From NCBI GenBank assembly GCA_030682575.1, contig JAUXNX010000016.1:124001-188000 (forward strand): 64,000 nt of DNA, read 5' to 3'. Below are positions 12,996-21,467 of the stretch, in pieces. Every line of letters begins with the position of its first letter. Positions within the stretch are counted from its first letter, which is position 1. The notes under the pieces are model-generated. The model saw only the letters and a list, made by a program, of their open reading frames with translations. It did no database searches and was not told where the DNA came from. This DNA comes from Gammaproteobacteria bacterium. GTDB lineage: Bacteria > Pseudomonadota > Gammaproteobacteria > Pseudomonadales > Pseudohongiellaceae. The translations under genes were made by a program, and so were the position numbers.

Positions 12996-14324
12996 ATGAA
13001 CAACACTCTGATCAAGGATCTGCCTTACGACCGCGACAGCGCGGCGTTACTGCGCCGCTTTGCTGCGTTGCCAGGTCTGGCATTCCTGGACAGCGGCAAT
13101 GGTAGCGGGGAGAACGTGCGCTACGACATTCTCAGTGCACTGCCGGATGTATCGATAACGCTGCAGGACGGCAAAGTATCAATACACACAGAAAATGCCA
13201 CAGAGGAGAACCTCAACGACTTCGCGGGAGATATCTTCGCTGCAGTGGACCAGGCTCTGAGTCGCATGGCCCCCGCGCAGCCATCACTCGAAACGCTCGC
13301 AGCATTGCCATTCAAGGGCGGCGCCATCGGCTATTTCGGTTATGAGAGTGTGGCGGAAGTCGGCATCTACAACTGGGCCATTGTCGTGGATCATCAGCAG
13401 CACCACACCACCCTTTTCATGCTGCCAAATTGCTCCGAAGCAACCCGCCTGCGGATTCTTACGACTCTCGCAAGCGAGACTGTCACGCCGCAACCCTTCG
13501 TGCTGCGTGAAAACTTCCGAGCCAACTTCAGTGCTGCCAGCTACAAGGCGGCGTTCGATAAGGTACAGGACTATATTCAGGCTGGTGACTGCTATCAGGT
13601 CAGCCTGGCACAACGCTTCTACGCGCGCTATGACGGCGATCCGCTGAGCGCTTATCTGCAGTTGCGACAGAAAATCCACAGTCCCTTCGCCGCCTACATG
13701 CAGCGCAGCAATGGCGCACTACTGAGTTTTTCGCCGGAGCGTTTCATCTCAGTGGTCGATGGCAAGGTGACCACCCAGCCCATCAAAGGCACTCGACCCC
13801 GTGCGGCGGACTCTGCACTGGACAAGGCGCTGGCGGAGGACCTGCTTAACAGCAGCAAGGATCGTGCGGAGAACCTGATGATCGTGGACCTGCTGCGCAA
13901 CGACCTCGGCACCCTGTGTCAGACTGGCTCGGTCAAGGTTGAAAAGCTGTTCGAACTGCAGAGCTTCAGCAATGTCCACCATTTGGTCAGCACCATCAAC
14001 GGCACGTTAGGCGACGAACACTCTGCACTGTCTCTGCTACGCAATTGCTTTCCTGGCGGGTCGATCACCGGCGCTCCAAAGAAGCGCGCCATGGAGATCA
14101 TCGAAGAAGTGGAACCGGATGGGCGGAAGGTGTACTGCGGTGCGGTCGCCTACGTAAGTTTCGATGGCAGGATGGACACCAACATCACCATCCGCACCAT
14201 TCTCTGCGAGGCTCCCGACGTTTTCTGCTGGGGTGGAGGCGGCATCGTGGCCGACTCCGTATGGCATCAGGAGTACCAGGAGTGCTATGACAAAATAAAC
14301 AACATAATCAATTCATTGAGATGA
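12996..14324 (+). CDS. pabB: Aminodeoxychorismate synthase component I PabB
   Basis: Converts chorismate and ammonia to 4-amino-4-deoxychorismate for folate synthesis. It is 442 residues long and belongs to the chorismate-binding family. GGAIGYFGYESV lies in the N-terminal half. PIKGTRPRA carries the Lys typical of PabB, where anthranilate synthase has Ala in the same motif. SFSPERFISV, DLLRNDLG and the C-terminal CFPGGSITGAPKKRAMEIIEE are also intact. The ATG at 12996 has GGAG nine bases upstream. It is convergent with thrH, 17 bases apart. The glutaminase partner PabA is not in the window. Confidence 0.94.
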   Translation: MNNTLIKDLPYDRDSAALLRRFAALPGLAFLDSGNGSGENVRYDILSALPDVSITLQDGKVSIHTENATEENLNDFAGDIFAAVDQALSRMAPAQPSLETLAALPFKGGAIGYFGYESVAEVGIYNWAIVVDHQQHHTTLFMLPNCSEATRLRILTTLASETVTPQPFVLRENFRANFSAASYKAAFDKVQDYIQAGDCYQVSLAQRFYARYDGDPLSAYLQLRQKIHSPFAAYMQRSNGALLSFSPERFISVVDGKVTTQPIKGTRPRAADSALDKALAEDLLNSSKDRAENLMIVDLLRNDLGTLCQTGSVKVEKLFELQSFSNVHHLVSTINGTLGDEHSALSLLRNCFPGGSITGAPKKRAMEIIEEVEPDGRKVYCGAVAYVSFDGRMDTNITIRTILCEAPDVFCWGGGGIVADSVWHQEYQECYDKINNIINSLR

Positions 14325-14341
14325 TTGTGTAACTTTTTACA

Positions 14342-14962
14342 TCAAGAAAAGGAAAGGTCGCGCAGACTACCCTTGATGAACTCCCGGCGCAATTCATCGT
14401 ACTCCGTGACAGAGACAAACTGGGGGAATTCCGCTATGACGTTATCAGGGGCACAGAACAGGACACCCACGTCAGCCTCGGACAGCATGGTGGTGTCGTT
14501 GTAGGAATCTCCTGCCGCGAGTACACGGTAATTCAATTCGTGGAACGCTTTGACACACTGGCGCTTGGGGTCTTTCTGGCGCAGTTTGTAATCAATGACC
14601 ATGCCATTGGCATCGGTAATGAGGCGGTGGCAGAACAGGGTCGGGAAACCCAACTGACGCATCAGTGGCTGGGAAAATTCGTAGAAGGTATCGGAGAGGA
14701 TCACAACCTGAAAGCGCTCGCGCAGCCAGTCAATGAACTCCCTGGCACCCGGCATCGGACTCATGCCGGCAATCACGTCCTGGATGTCCGGCAATCCCAG
14801 CTTGTGATCGGCCAGAATCTTCAGACGCTGCTTCATCAGTACATCGTAATCGGGAATATCCCGTGTGGTGGCTCGCAGTTCAGTGATACCTGTGCGCTCG
14901 GCGAAACCGATCCAGATTTCTGGTACCAGCACGCCTTCCAGATCAAGACAGACAACTTCCAA
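14342..14962 (-). CDS. thrH: Phosphoserine phosphatase / homoserine phosphotransferase ThrH
   Basis: HAD-family enzyme known from Pseudomonas aeruginosa, which dephosphorylates phosphoserine and can move the phosphate to homoserine. The nucleophile Asp is residue 7 in LDLEGVLVPEIW. Motif II is VVILSDTFYEFSQPLMRQLGFPT, and motifs III/IV are in QKDPKRQCVKAF and AAGDSYNDTTML. I place the start at TTG 14962, with GAGGGG eight bases upstream, giving 206 residues that match the P. aeruginosa protein end to end. The frame stays open upstream to 15148 (ATG near 15061), but that extension is not part of the family. Confidence 0.9.
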   Translation of the reverse strand: MEVVCLDLEGVLVPEIWIGFAERTGITELRATTRDIPDYDVLMKQRLKILADHKLGLPDIQDVIAGMSPMPGAREFIDWLRERFQVVILSDTFYEFSQPLMRQLGFPTLFCHRLITDANGMVIDYKLRQKDPKRQCVKAFHELNYRVLAAGDSYNDTTMLSEADVGVLFCAPDNVIAEFPQFVSVTEYDELRREFIKGSLRDLSFS

Positions 14963-15287
14963 CGTATTTCCCCTCAGATTCAGAGCCCGTTTCAGGCCGT
15001 TTTCAAGACGCGTCAATGTACCGACATCAGCAAGGTGATGCAAGGCAGGAAGGCTCATCTGCACTGGCGCATTGCTGTGAGAGCGAGCCGTGCCTGCGGT
15101 GGTTTTTCGATGTGATGGCACAATCGCGGGCACCGCTCGCTGACACAATACAGCGCGGCATCAATGCCTGCGATGTCCGGCAAGGTCTCGCTGTTTACCT
15201 GCCCTGGCAAATCATAGAGAATGGCCGCCATCCGATTCCCATGCCAATAGACGCACGCAGCACTGCCAACAGGATGCAACAAAGCAC
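14963..15287. other. thrH-cysH divergent intergenic region
   Basis: A 325-base spacer between the divergent thrH and cysH starts if thrH begins at its TTG. It has open frames in both directions, including an upstream extension of thrH, but none looks like a known protein. I see no strong sigma70 promoter. CysB sites would be expected upstream of cysH, but CysB recognition is too degenerate to call by eye. Confidence 0.35.
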
Positions 15288-16028
15288 ATGATAAACGCCC
15301 AGAATGTCTCTGAATTGAATGAATTTTTTCAAGACAAAGAGCCGAAAGATATCCTCAGGCAGGTACTCGCCGATGTGCCAAACATCGCTATCTCCTTCAG
15401 CGGCGCAGAAGACGTGGCATTGGTGGTCATGGCGTGGAAACTGAACAAGGAGGTCAAGGTGTTCAGCCTGGATACCGGGCGCCTGCATCCAGAAACCCTG
15501 CGCTTTCTGGAGCAGGTGCGCAAACAGTACAGGATCGACATTGAGTTTCTGACACCCGATGCCCAGGGCCTGCAGGCACTGACCAGCGCCAAGGGGCTGT
15601 TCAGCTTTTACGAGGACGGCCATGAAGAGTGCTGTGGTATTCGCAAGATCGAACCGCTGCGTCGCAAGCTGGCTGGACTGGATGGCTGGATCACCGGTCA
15701 GCGCAAGGATCAGAGCCCTACCCGCGCCAACGTTGCTGTCGCGCAAATCGATACCGCATTCTCAACGCCGCAGAAGACATTGCTCAAGTTCAATCCCTTC
15801 GCGAATTGGACCTCGAAACAGGTTTGGGATTACATCCGTATGTTCGACGTGCCCTACAACCCACTTCACGACAAGGGCTATATCAGCATAGGTTGTGAGC
15901 CATGCACGCGCCCGATCGGGCCAAATCAGCATGAGCGGGAAGGACGCTGGTGGTGGGAAGAAGCCACAGCCAAGGAATGTGGCCTGCACAAGCCTGGCGT
16001 GATCGCTACGGACTTTTCCAGTCGCTGA
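15288..16028 (+). CDS. cysH: Adenylyl-sulfate (APS) reductase CysH
   Basis: Assimilatory reductase that turns activated sulfate into sulfite with thioredoxin electrons and releases a nucleotide. The 246-residue protein has both cysteine pairs of the [4Fe-4S] APS-reductase type (Cys115-Cys116 in EECCGIRK, and Cys203 and Cys206 in GCEPCTRP) and the catalytic Cys231 in KECGLH. This predicts APS rather than PAPS as substrate and AMP as product, as in Pseudomonas. [15 protein letters not shown] replaces the usual SFSGGEDV-type loop. It is convergent with cysB, 23 bases apart. Confidence 0.94.
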   Translation: MINAQNVSELNEFFQDKEPKDILRQVLADVPNIAISFSGAEDVALVVMAWKLNKEVKVFSLDTGRLHPETLRFLEQVRKQYRIDIEFLTPDAQGLQALTSAKGLFSFYEDGHEECCGIRKIEPLRRKLAGLDGWITGQRKDQSPTRANVAVAQIDTAFSTPQKTLLKFNPFANWTSKQVWDYIRMFDVPYNPLHDKGYISIGCEPCTRPIGPNQHEREGRWWWEEATAKECGLHKPGVIATDFSSR

Positions 16029-16051
16029 TTACTGCCGAGCCGCGAAACCTG

Positions 16052-17029
16052 TCAGTGATGAACAGGGATATTCACAGTCGTGAAGAGCGCATCAATCTCC
16101 TCCTGACCATGACACGCCAGCACTGCATCGACGATCCTGCGATCAAGATGCGGCGCGAACATGCTGATGAAGTCGATCATGAAGCTGCGCAGAAATGCCC
16201 CGCGGCGGAAGCCGATGCGAGTTACGCTGTAGTCGAAAAGATGACTGACATCGACTGCCACCAGGTCGCTGTCCTTCACGGCGTCATATGCCATGCTGGC
16301 AACAATTCCGATACCAATACCAAGACGCACATAAGTCTTGATCACGTCGGCGTCGGCCGCAGTCACCATCACGCGCAACGACAGTCCGCGATCGTGAAAC
16401 GCCTCATCAAGCTTGGCACGTCCCGTAAATCCCGACACATAAGTGACAATCGGATAGGCAGCTATGTCGGCGTGGGATACCCTGCCGAGCGATGTCAGCG
16501 GATGCCCAAGAGGTAAAAGCAAGACCCGGTTCCAGCGATAACATGGCATCATCACGAGATCACCCACCAGTTCCATCGCTTCGGTTGCGATGGCGAAGTC
16601 GGCGGTGCCTTCGGCAGCGAGTTCGGCAATCTGCAGCGGTGTGCCCTGATGCATGTGCAGGGCCACTTCAGGGTACTTTGCCACAAACCGCTGAATGACC
16701 GGCGGCAACACGTAGCGTGATTGGGTGTGCGTAGTCGCGATGGCGAAACTGCCAGACTTGTCCTCGCTGAACTCCTCCGCAATGCCGCGGATGTTTTCGA
16801 CCCGCAACAACACATCTCCCGCCACTTCCAGAATTCTTTCTCCCGCTGGCGTCAGCCCCGTCAGATGCTTACCGCTGCGCACGAAAATCTGTACGCCGAG
16901 TTCTTCTTCCAACAACAGGATTTGCTTGCTGATGCCGGGCTGGGATGTAAACAGGCTTTGTGCTGCGGCTGAGACGTTCATGCCCTTGCGGGCCACCTCC
17001 CAGATATAACGCAACTGTTGCAGTTTCAT
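16052..17029 (-). CDS. cysB: LysR-type transcriptional regulator CysB
   Basis: Activator of cysteine-biosynthesis genes that responds to O- or N-acetylserine. It is 325 residues long. The N-terminal winged helix-turn-helix MKLQQLRYIWEVARKGMNVS and SLFTSQPGISKQI is nearly that of CysB proteins. The effector domain keeps FAIATTHTQSRYVLPPVI and the TPLQIAEL and VTYVSGFTGR loops. The ATG at 17029 overlaps the stop of the upstream 5'-nucleotidase by four bases (ATGA), with GGTGGAAGG immediately before it, so the two are translationally coupled. It faces cysH, its likely target. Confidence 0.95.
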   Translation of the reverse strand: MKLQQLRYIWEVARKGMNVSAAAQSLFTSQPGISKQILLLEEELGVQIFVRSGKHLTGLTPAGERILEVAGDVLLRVENIRGIAEEFSEDKSGSFAIATTHTQSRYVLPPVIQRFVAKYPEVALHMHQGTPLQIAELAAEGTADFAIATEAMELVGDLVMMPCYRWNRVLLLPLGHPLTSLGRVSHADIAAYPIVTYVSGFTGRAKLDEAFHDRGLSLRVMVTAADADVIKTYVRLGIGIGIVASMAYDAVKDSDLVAVDVSHLFDYSVTRIGFRRGAFLRSFMIDFISMFAPHLDRRIVDAVLACHGQEEIDALFTTVNIPVHH

Positions 17030-17952
17030 CCTTCCACCTTGTGCACGTTGGCACCGTCGGCATTTGCGACCCCATGCGGCACATGTCCGGTGGCCACATG
17101 GTTGCGGGCAGAATCACAGTGTCCCTGCTGATCGTCGAAAAACACGTCGGCATTGTACGCACGCAGGAATTCTCCCTTATCCATGCCGCCAAGGAACAAC
17201 GATTCATCGATGCGGATATTCCACGCACGCAGAGTTCTCACCACCCGTTCATGAGTGGGAGCTGAGCGCGCTGTCACCAGACAGGTGCGGATAGGTGACT
17301 CACCCGGCGCGAACTCCATCTGCAACTGTTGCAGTGCTGCAAGAAAGGGTTTGAATGGCCCGCCCGACAACGGTCGATTTGCGGCCTTCAGCTCATTTTC
17401 CGTGAACGCCTCCAGACCGCTGGCCTTGTAGATTTTCTCCGCTTCATCAGAGAACAGCACAGCGTCACCGTCAAAGGCGAATTTGAGCCTGCCTTCCGAG
17501 TTTGCAGTCACCGTGGACGGCAGAATAGTCGCGGCCGCAATTCCCAATTCCAGGGCGTGACGCACATCGCCACCATCGGTCGAAAGAAACAGGTGACTGT
17601 TGAATGCAGAGATATAGCGCCAGGGGCTGTCGCCGCCACAGAAGGCGGCACGGGTGATGCTCAGCCCGTAGTGGCGAATGGAGTTGAAAATGCGCAAACC
17701 GGTATCCGCGCTGTTGCGTGACAGCAGGATGACCTCTACGCGCTGCGCCTTGATGAGCGTGTTGAGATTCAGGAGTTTGTTCACCAGCACAAACGCGTCA
17801 CCTGGCTCCAATGGCTCCTCCTCATGGGCAATCTGGTATTGCTGGTACGCCTCCAGCCCTTGCTCCTCAAAGACTCTGTGACTCTCGTCGAGATCGAACA
17901 GTGCACGCGACGATATTGCGATCACCAGTTTTCCCACACTCTTGTCTGCCAT
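17026..17952 (-). CDS. 5'-nucleotidase, cytosolic NT5C1-like family (Pfam PF06189 type)
   Basis: About 308 residues. The N-terminal GKLVIAISSRALFDLDESHRVFEEQGLEAYQQYQ, the PLEPGDAFVLVNKLLNLN block and the C-terminal DESLFLGGMDKGEFLRAYNADVFFDDQ match the cytosolic 5'-nucleotidase family whose eukaryotic members prefer AMP. The product dephosphorylates nucleoside monophosphates, by family. The start at 17952 (MADKSVGK) was chosen because conservation begins there; ATG 17961 is possible. Coupling to cysB by a four-base overlap, and the presence of an AMP-releasing APS reductase next door, suggest a role in sulfate assimilation; that link is my inference. Confidence 0.85.
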   Translation of the reverse strand: MADKSVGKLVIAISSRALFDLDESHRVFEEQGLEAYQQYQIAHEEEPLEPGDAFVLVNKLLNLNTLIKAQRVEVILLSRNSADTGLRIFNSIRHYGLSITRAAFCGGDSPWRYISAFNSHLFLSTDGGDVRHALELGIAAATILPSTVTANSEGRLKFAFDGDAVLFSDEAEKIYKASGLEAFTENELKAANRPLSGGPFKPFLAALQQLQMEFAPGESPIRTCLVTARSAPTHERVVRTLRAWNIRIDESLFLGGMDKGEFLRAYNADVFFDDQQGHCDSARNHVATGHVPHGVANADGANVHKVEG

Positions 17953-18019
17953 ATTCACCATCCGCCTTCGTATTGCTGCATCGATGCCCGCGAGCTCAAA
18001 GAGAGTATATGCCATTCGC

Positions 18020-18048
18020 TTCAAAGGATTCCTCTGTCAGTTTAAATA
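18020..18048 (+). promoter_or_regulatory. Possible promoter of the patatin-like gene
   Basis: TTCAAA (18020-18025, 4 of 6 to the -35 consensus), a 17-base spacer and TAAATA (18043-18048, 3 of 6). If used, transcription would begin near 18055, downstream of the ATG at 18050, which supports the ATG at 18131 as the real start. Confidence 0.3.
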
Positions 18049-18130
18049 CATGGCATTGAACGACGGTGCAAAGCTAGAATCGAACCCCCTGGGCAGACAC
18101 AAGAAAATCGCGCGAGAATCCAACGCAGGC

Positions 18131-19264
18131 ATGAGCAGCAGTACGGCACAGAACAAGAGAGCACTGGTACTTTCCGGTGGCGGCGCACGAGCTTCCTACC
18201 AGGTGGGTGTGCTGCGCGCCGTTGCGAACCTGCTTCCCCGGGATACTCACAATCCCTTTCCAATTATTACCGGAACTTCTGCCGGCGCTCTGAACGCTGC
18301 CTCACTGGCCACGCACGCCCAACGTCTGCGTACCGGGGTGCGGACGCTGGAATATGTCTGGCAGAACATCAGCAGCAGTCAGGTGTACAGGCTCGATTCC
18401 TCGGGATTGATCGGCAACGCATCCAACTGGGTGTTCTCGTTTCTCGCCAATCGCCGACGCGACACGCCAACATCTCTGCTCAACAACGAACCTCTGGAAC
18501 AATTGTTGGGCAAAGTCATCAAGTTCGACCGTATTCAGCGCAGCATCGATGCAGGCTTCATGGATGCACTGGCCATTACTGCTTCGGGCTATACCAGTGG
18601 CGAGTCGGTGTCTTTCTTTCAGGCGATCGCAGATATAGAGAATTGGCAGCGCCCCCATCGAGTTGGCGTACGAACCGAGTTGAACCTGCAGCATCTGCTG
18701 GCCTCGACAGCCATACCTACTCTCTTTCCTGCAGTCAGAATCAAGCGTGAGTTCTTCGGAGATGGTGCCATTCGACAACTTGCACCACTCAGTCCGGCGA
18801 TTCATCTGGGTGCTGACAGAATTTTCGCCATTGGTGTCAGCAGCAACAGGCAGTACCGCCCACCCGCAGACGCGTCCCCTGCCCATCCGTCACTCACACA
18901 GATACTGGCCCACATTCTCAACAGTGCGTTCGTCGACACACTCACCAGCGACCTGGAAACCCTGCGGCGCTTCAACAAGCTGATACCGCTGCTTCCCGCA
19001 GAAGTACAACAGGATCCAGTGCAGAAGCTAAGGCACATTGAGTTGCTGGAGATCGCCCCAAGTCAAAATCTGAGCAGTATTGCTGCCGAGCATTTCGGAG
19101 ACCTGCCCCGCGCCCTGAGGATGTTCATCAAGGACGCCGGTTCGAGCACCATTCTCAGCCTGCTCATGTTCGAGAAGGCTTACTGCCGACGCTTGATCGA
19201 GCTTGGCTACAACGATGCCATGGAGAAGGAAGTGCAAATCCTCGAGTTCTTCAGGGAGAGTTGA
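18131..19264 (+). CDS. Patatin-like phospholipase
   Basis: Serine lipid acyl hydrolase of the patatin family, 377 residues, probably cytoplasmic or membrane-associated. The oxyanion loop is LVLSGGGARASYQVGVL, the nucleophile elbow GTSAG (Ser) follows about 50 residues later, and the catalytic Asp is in FFGDGA. The C-terminal third carries helices and no second domain I recognise. ATG 18131 was preferred because the catalytic core begins right after it; ATG 18050 would add 27 residues. It is convergent with msrA, four bases apart, and divergent from the nucleotidase-cysB pair. Confidence 0.88.
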   Translation: MSSSTAQNKRALVLSGGGARASYQVGVLRAVANLLPRDTHNPFPIITGTSAGALNAASLATHAQRLRTGVRTLEYVWQNISSSQVYRLDSSGLIGNASNWVFSFLANRRRDTPTSLLNNEPLEQLLGKVIKFDRIQRSIDAGFMDALAITASGYTSGESVSFFQAIADIENWQRPHRVGVRTELNLQHLLASTAIPTLFPAVRIKREFFGDGAIRQLAPLSPAIHLGADRIFAIGVSSNRQYRPPADASPAHPSLTQILAHILNSAFVDTLTSDLETLRRFNKLIPLLPAEVQQDPVQKLRHIELLEIAPSQNLSSIAAEHFGDLPRALRMFIKDAGSSTILSLLMFEKAYCRRLIELGYNDAMEKEVQILEFFRES

Positions 19265-19268
19265 ATGT

Positions 19269-19907
19269 TCACGCGCTCAGCTCACAGGCCAACCCCAAAC
19301 CTGCCAGAGCACAGTAGCCGTTCGGATTCTTGGCGAGGTACTGCTGATGATAATCTTCTGCATAATAATAACAATGCAACTCTTTGATTTCAGTGCTTAT
19401 CACTCCGTATCCAGCACGTTGAAGTGTCACCTGATACTGCTGCCCTGAACTGCTCGCCACGGCCAGTTGCTCAGTGCTGGTGGTGTAAATCGCCGAACGA
19501 TACTGCGTGCCGCGATCATTACCCTGACGCATTCCCTGTGTCGGATCGTGAGATTCCCAGAACAATTGCAGCAATCTCTGATAGGAGATCAACGCCGGAT
19601 CGAAGAATACCAACACAACCTCGGTATGGCCGGTGAAACCGCTGCACACTTCTTCATAGGTAGGGTTGGGCGTGATCCCGCCTGCATAGCCCACTGCAGT
19701 GCTGAACACCCCGGCCTGCTTCCAGAACAGACGCTCCGCCCCCCAGAAGCACCCCAGAGCAAAGACAGCCATATCGATTCCTGCAGGCAATGGTTGCACG
19801 TAGGGTCGCCCGCTGACGTAATGCCGGTTGCTGACCGGCATTACGTCACTGCGCCCGGGCAATGCATTCGTTGCGTCAGGAAGTCTGTCAGGTTTACCGA
19901 ACAACAT
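19269..19907 (-). CDS. msrA: Peptide-methionine (S)-S-oxide reductase MsrA
   Basis: Repairs methionine-S-sulfoxide in proteins. It is 212 residues long with the catalytic Cys in ALGCFWGAE, the substrate motifs [22 protein letters not shown] and [21 protein letters not shown], and resolving Cys residues near the C-terminus (NPNGYC and GLACELSA). The N-terminal [16 protein letters not shown] is shared with Pseudomonas-type MsrA. The ATG at 19907 has AGAGGAAA upstream. A perfect 15-base inverted repeat lies within the N-terminal coding part (listed separately). Confidence 0.95.
   Translation of the reverse strand: MLFGKPDRLPDATNALPGRSDVMPVSNRHYVSGRPYVQPLPAGIDMAVFALGCFWGAERLFWKQAGVFSTAVGYAGGITPNPTYEEVCSGFTGHTEVVLVFFDPALISYQRLLQLFWESHDPTQGMRQGNDRGTQYRSAIYTTSTEQLAVASSSGQQYQVTLQRAGYGVISTEIKELHCYYYAEDYHQQYLAKNPNGYCALAGLGLACELSA
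19814..19848. repeat. Perfect 15-base inverted repeat inside msrA
   Basis: TGACGTAATGCCGGT (19814-19828) and its exact complement ACCGGCATTACGTCA (19834-19848) are separated by five bases. In the msrA mRNA it would be a stable hairpin over codons for roughly [11 protein letters not shown], about 60 bases after the start codon. It codes for a conserved protein segment, so it may be chance, but a perfect 15-pair stem is unusual in coding DNA. Confidence 0.85.
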
Positions 19908-20050
19908 GTTTTTTCCTCTTGTGAAATACTGCTCTACCCGGCCAAGTGTGGGCTGCAGGTCACGTTACACGTGGCTCTGCGGCTTGAATGATACACCTCG
20001 ATAGTGCATGATCGCGCCTCACTGAAGATGCCAGAACCAGGAACTGACCG

Positions 20051-21229
20051 ATGACTTCCGCACTGATGAGCAACTATGGCCACCCCAAGCTCGAATTCGA
20101 TCACGGCAAGGGCTGTTTTCTGTATACCACTTCTGGCGAACGTTATCTCGACTTCACCATGGGGATTGCGGTCAACTGCCTCGGCCATTGCCATCCTCAT
20201 CTGGTCTCTGCACTGCAACAGCAAGCAGAAAAAATCTGGCACAGCTCCAACCTGTTTCGAATTCCCCCGACAGAAAGGCTGGCCAGCAGGCTTGTAGAGT
20301 TGACGTTTGCGGATCGCGTCTTCTTCAGCAATTCCGGAACCGAAGCTGTAGAGGCCGGTTTCAAGATGATGAGGCGCTATCACTATAGTCAAGGCGACAC
20401 GGATCGCGTGCGCATCATTGCCCTTACACAGTCTTTCCATGGTCGCACGCTGGCACCGATTGCTGCCAGCGCCAACCCACTGCACTGCGAGGGATTCCTC
20501 ACTGGCGATCCGGGTTTCGACCAGGTGCCCTGGGGCGACATCGACGCCTTGCGTGCCGCCATCACCAACAAGACGGCGGGCGTCATCCTGGAGCCCATCC
20601 AGGGCGAAGGCGGTATTCGTGTGACACCGTTCGACTATTTACGCAAGGTGCGTGAATTGTGTGATGAGCAGGGCATCCTGTTGATGTTCGATGAGGTGCA
20701 GTCCGGCGTCGGTCGTTCCGGGTATCTCTACGCCTATCAGGCTTCGGGGGTGACGCCAGACCTGCTCGCCTCCGCAAAAGGACTCGGCGGCGGTTTTCCT
20801 ATTGGCGCCTGTCTGTCTACTGAACGTGTCGCTGCCCCCATGATTGCTGGCACCCATGGCAGTACATTCGGTGGCAATCCGCTGGCAACGGCAGTCGGCA
20901 ATGCTGTGCTTGATGTCATCATGGCTCCGGGCTTCCTCGAGGAGTCCATGCAGATTGCTGCCTGTTTGCGTGCAGGACTGACGGATCTGATCGCTGACTA
21001 CCCAAGCGTTGTGTCAGAACAGACTGGCCTTGGTTTCATGATTGGGCTGAAGTGTGCTATTCCCAATACAGACTTCATCGCTGCCTTGAAAGACGCAAAA
21101 ATGCTCGTGGTGAAGGCTGGCGCCAACACCATCCGCCTGCTGCCACCGCTCAACGTCACGAGAGAGGAAATCGATCTGGCTCTGATCACACTTCAAGGCG
21201 CCTGCGAAAAACTCAATCCGCCCAACTGA
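20051..21229 (+). CDS. argD: Acetylornithine aminotransferase ArgD
   Basis: Class III PLP-dependent aminotransferase of 392 residues that makes N-acetylornithine in arginine synthesis, and may also act in the succinyl-diaminopimelate step. Motifs are GERYLDFTMGIAVNCLGHCHP, FFSNSGTEAVEAGFKMMRRY, the cofactor site LMFDEVQSGVGRSG, and the Schiff-base Lys in LASAKGLGGGFPIGA, followed by HGSTFGGNPLATAV. The ATG at 20051 has AGGAAC eight bases upstream. It stands alone between msrA (divergent) and a c-di-GMP gene. Related acetylornithine, succinylornithine and GABA transaminases are hard to tell apart by eye. Confidence 0.88.
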   Translation: MTSALMSNYGHPKLEFDHGKGCFLYTTSGERYLDFTMGIAVNCLGHCHPHLVSALQQQAEKIWHSSNLFRIPPTERLASRLVELTFADRVFFSNSGTEAVEAGFKMMRRYHYSQGDTDRVRIIALTQSFHGRTLAPIAASANPLHCEGFLTGDPGFDQVPWGDIDALRAAITNKTAGVILEPIQGEGGIRVTPFDYLRKVRELCDEQGILLMFDEVQSGVGRSGYLYAYQASGVTPDLLASAKGLGGGFPIGACLSTERVAAPMIAGTHGSTFGGNPLATAVGNAVLDVIMAPGFLEESMQIAACLRAGLTDLIADYPSVVSEQTGLGFMIGLKCAIPNTDFIAALKDAKMLVVKAGANTIRLLPPLNVTREEIDLALITLQGACEKLNPPN

Positions 21230-21309
21230 AGCCATAACGCCACACTGAGGCTCTAACTCTGGTTGTGGCCTCCGGCTATCCTCACGACACTGTCGTACTA
21301 ACCCGCGAG

Positions 21310-21337
21310 TTGCTCACTGCACGAACAACTGTAATAA
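21310..21337 (+). promoter_or_regulatory. Possible promoter of the GGDEF-EAL gene
   Basis: TTGCTC (21310-21315), a 16-base spacer and TAATAA (21332-21337) in the 238-base gap between argD and the PAS-GGDEF-EAL gene. Transcription would start near 21344 and leave a leader of about 125 bases. Weak evidence. Confidence 0.3.
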
Positions 21338-21467
21338 ACTCTGTGACGTCCTTCACATCCACACACGACACTGCCCTGTCAACGCCCCGGCGCACGACAG
21401 CTTTGTTGTGTGAAGAAGGTTACCGGACTCAGCATAAGACTCGATTCAGACAGAGTATTCCAGAGCA

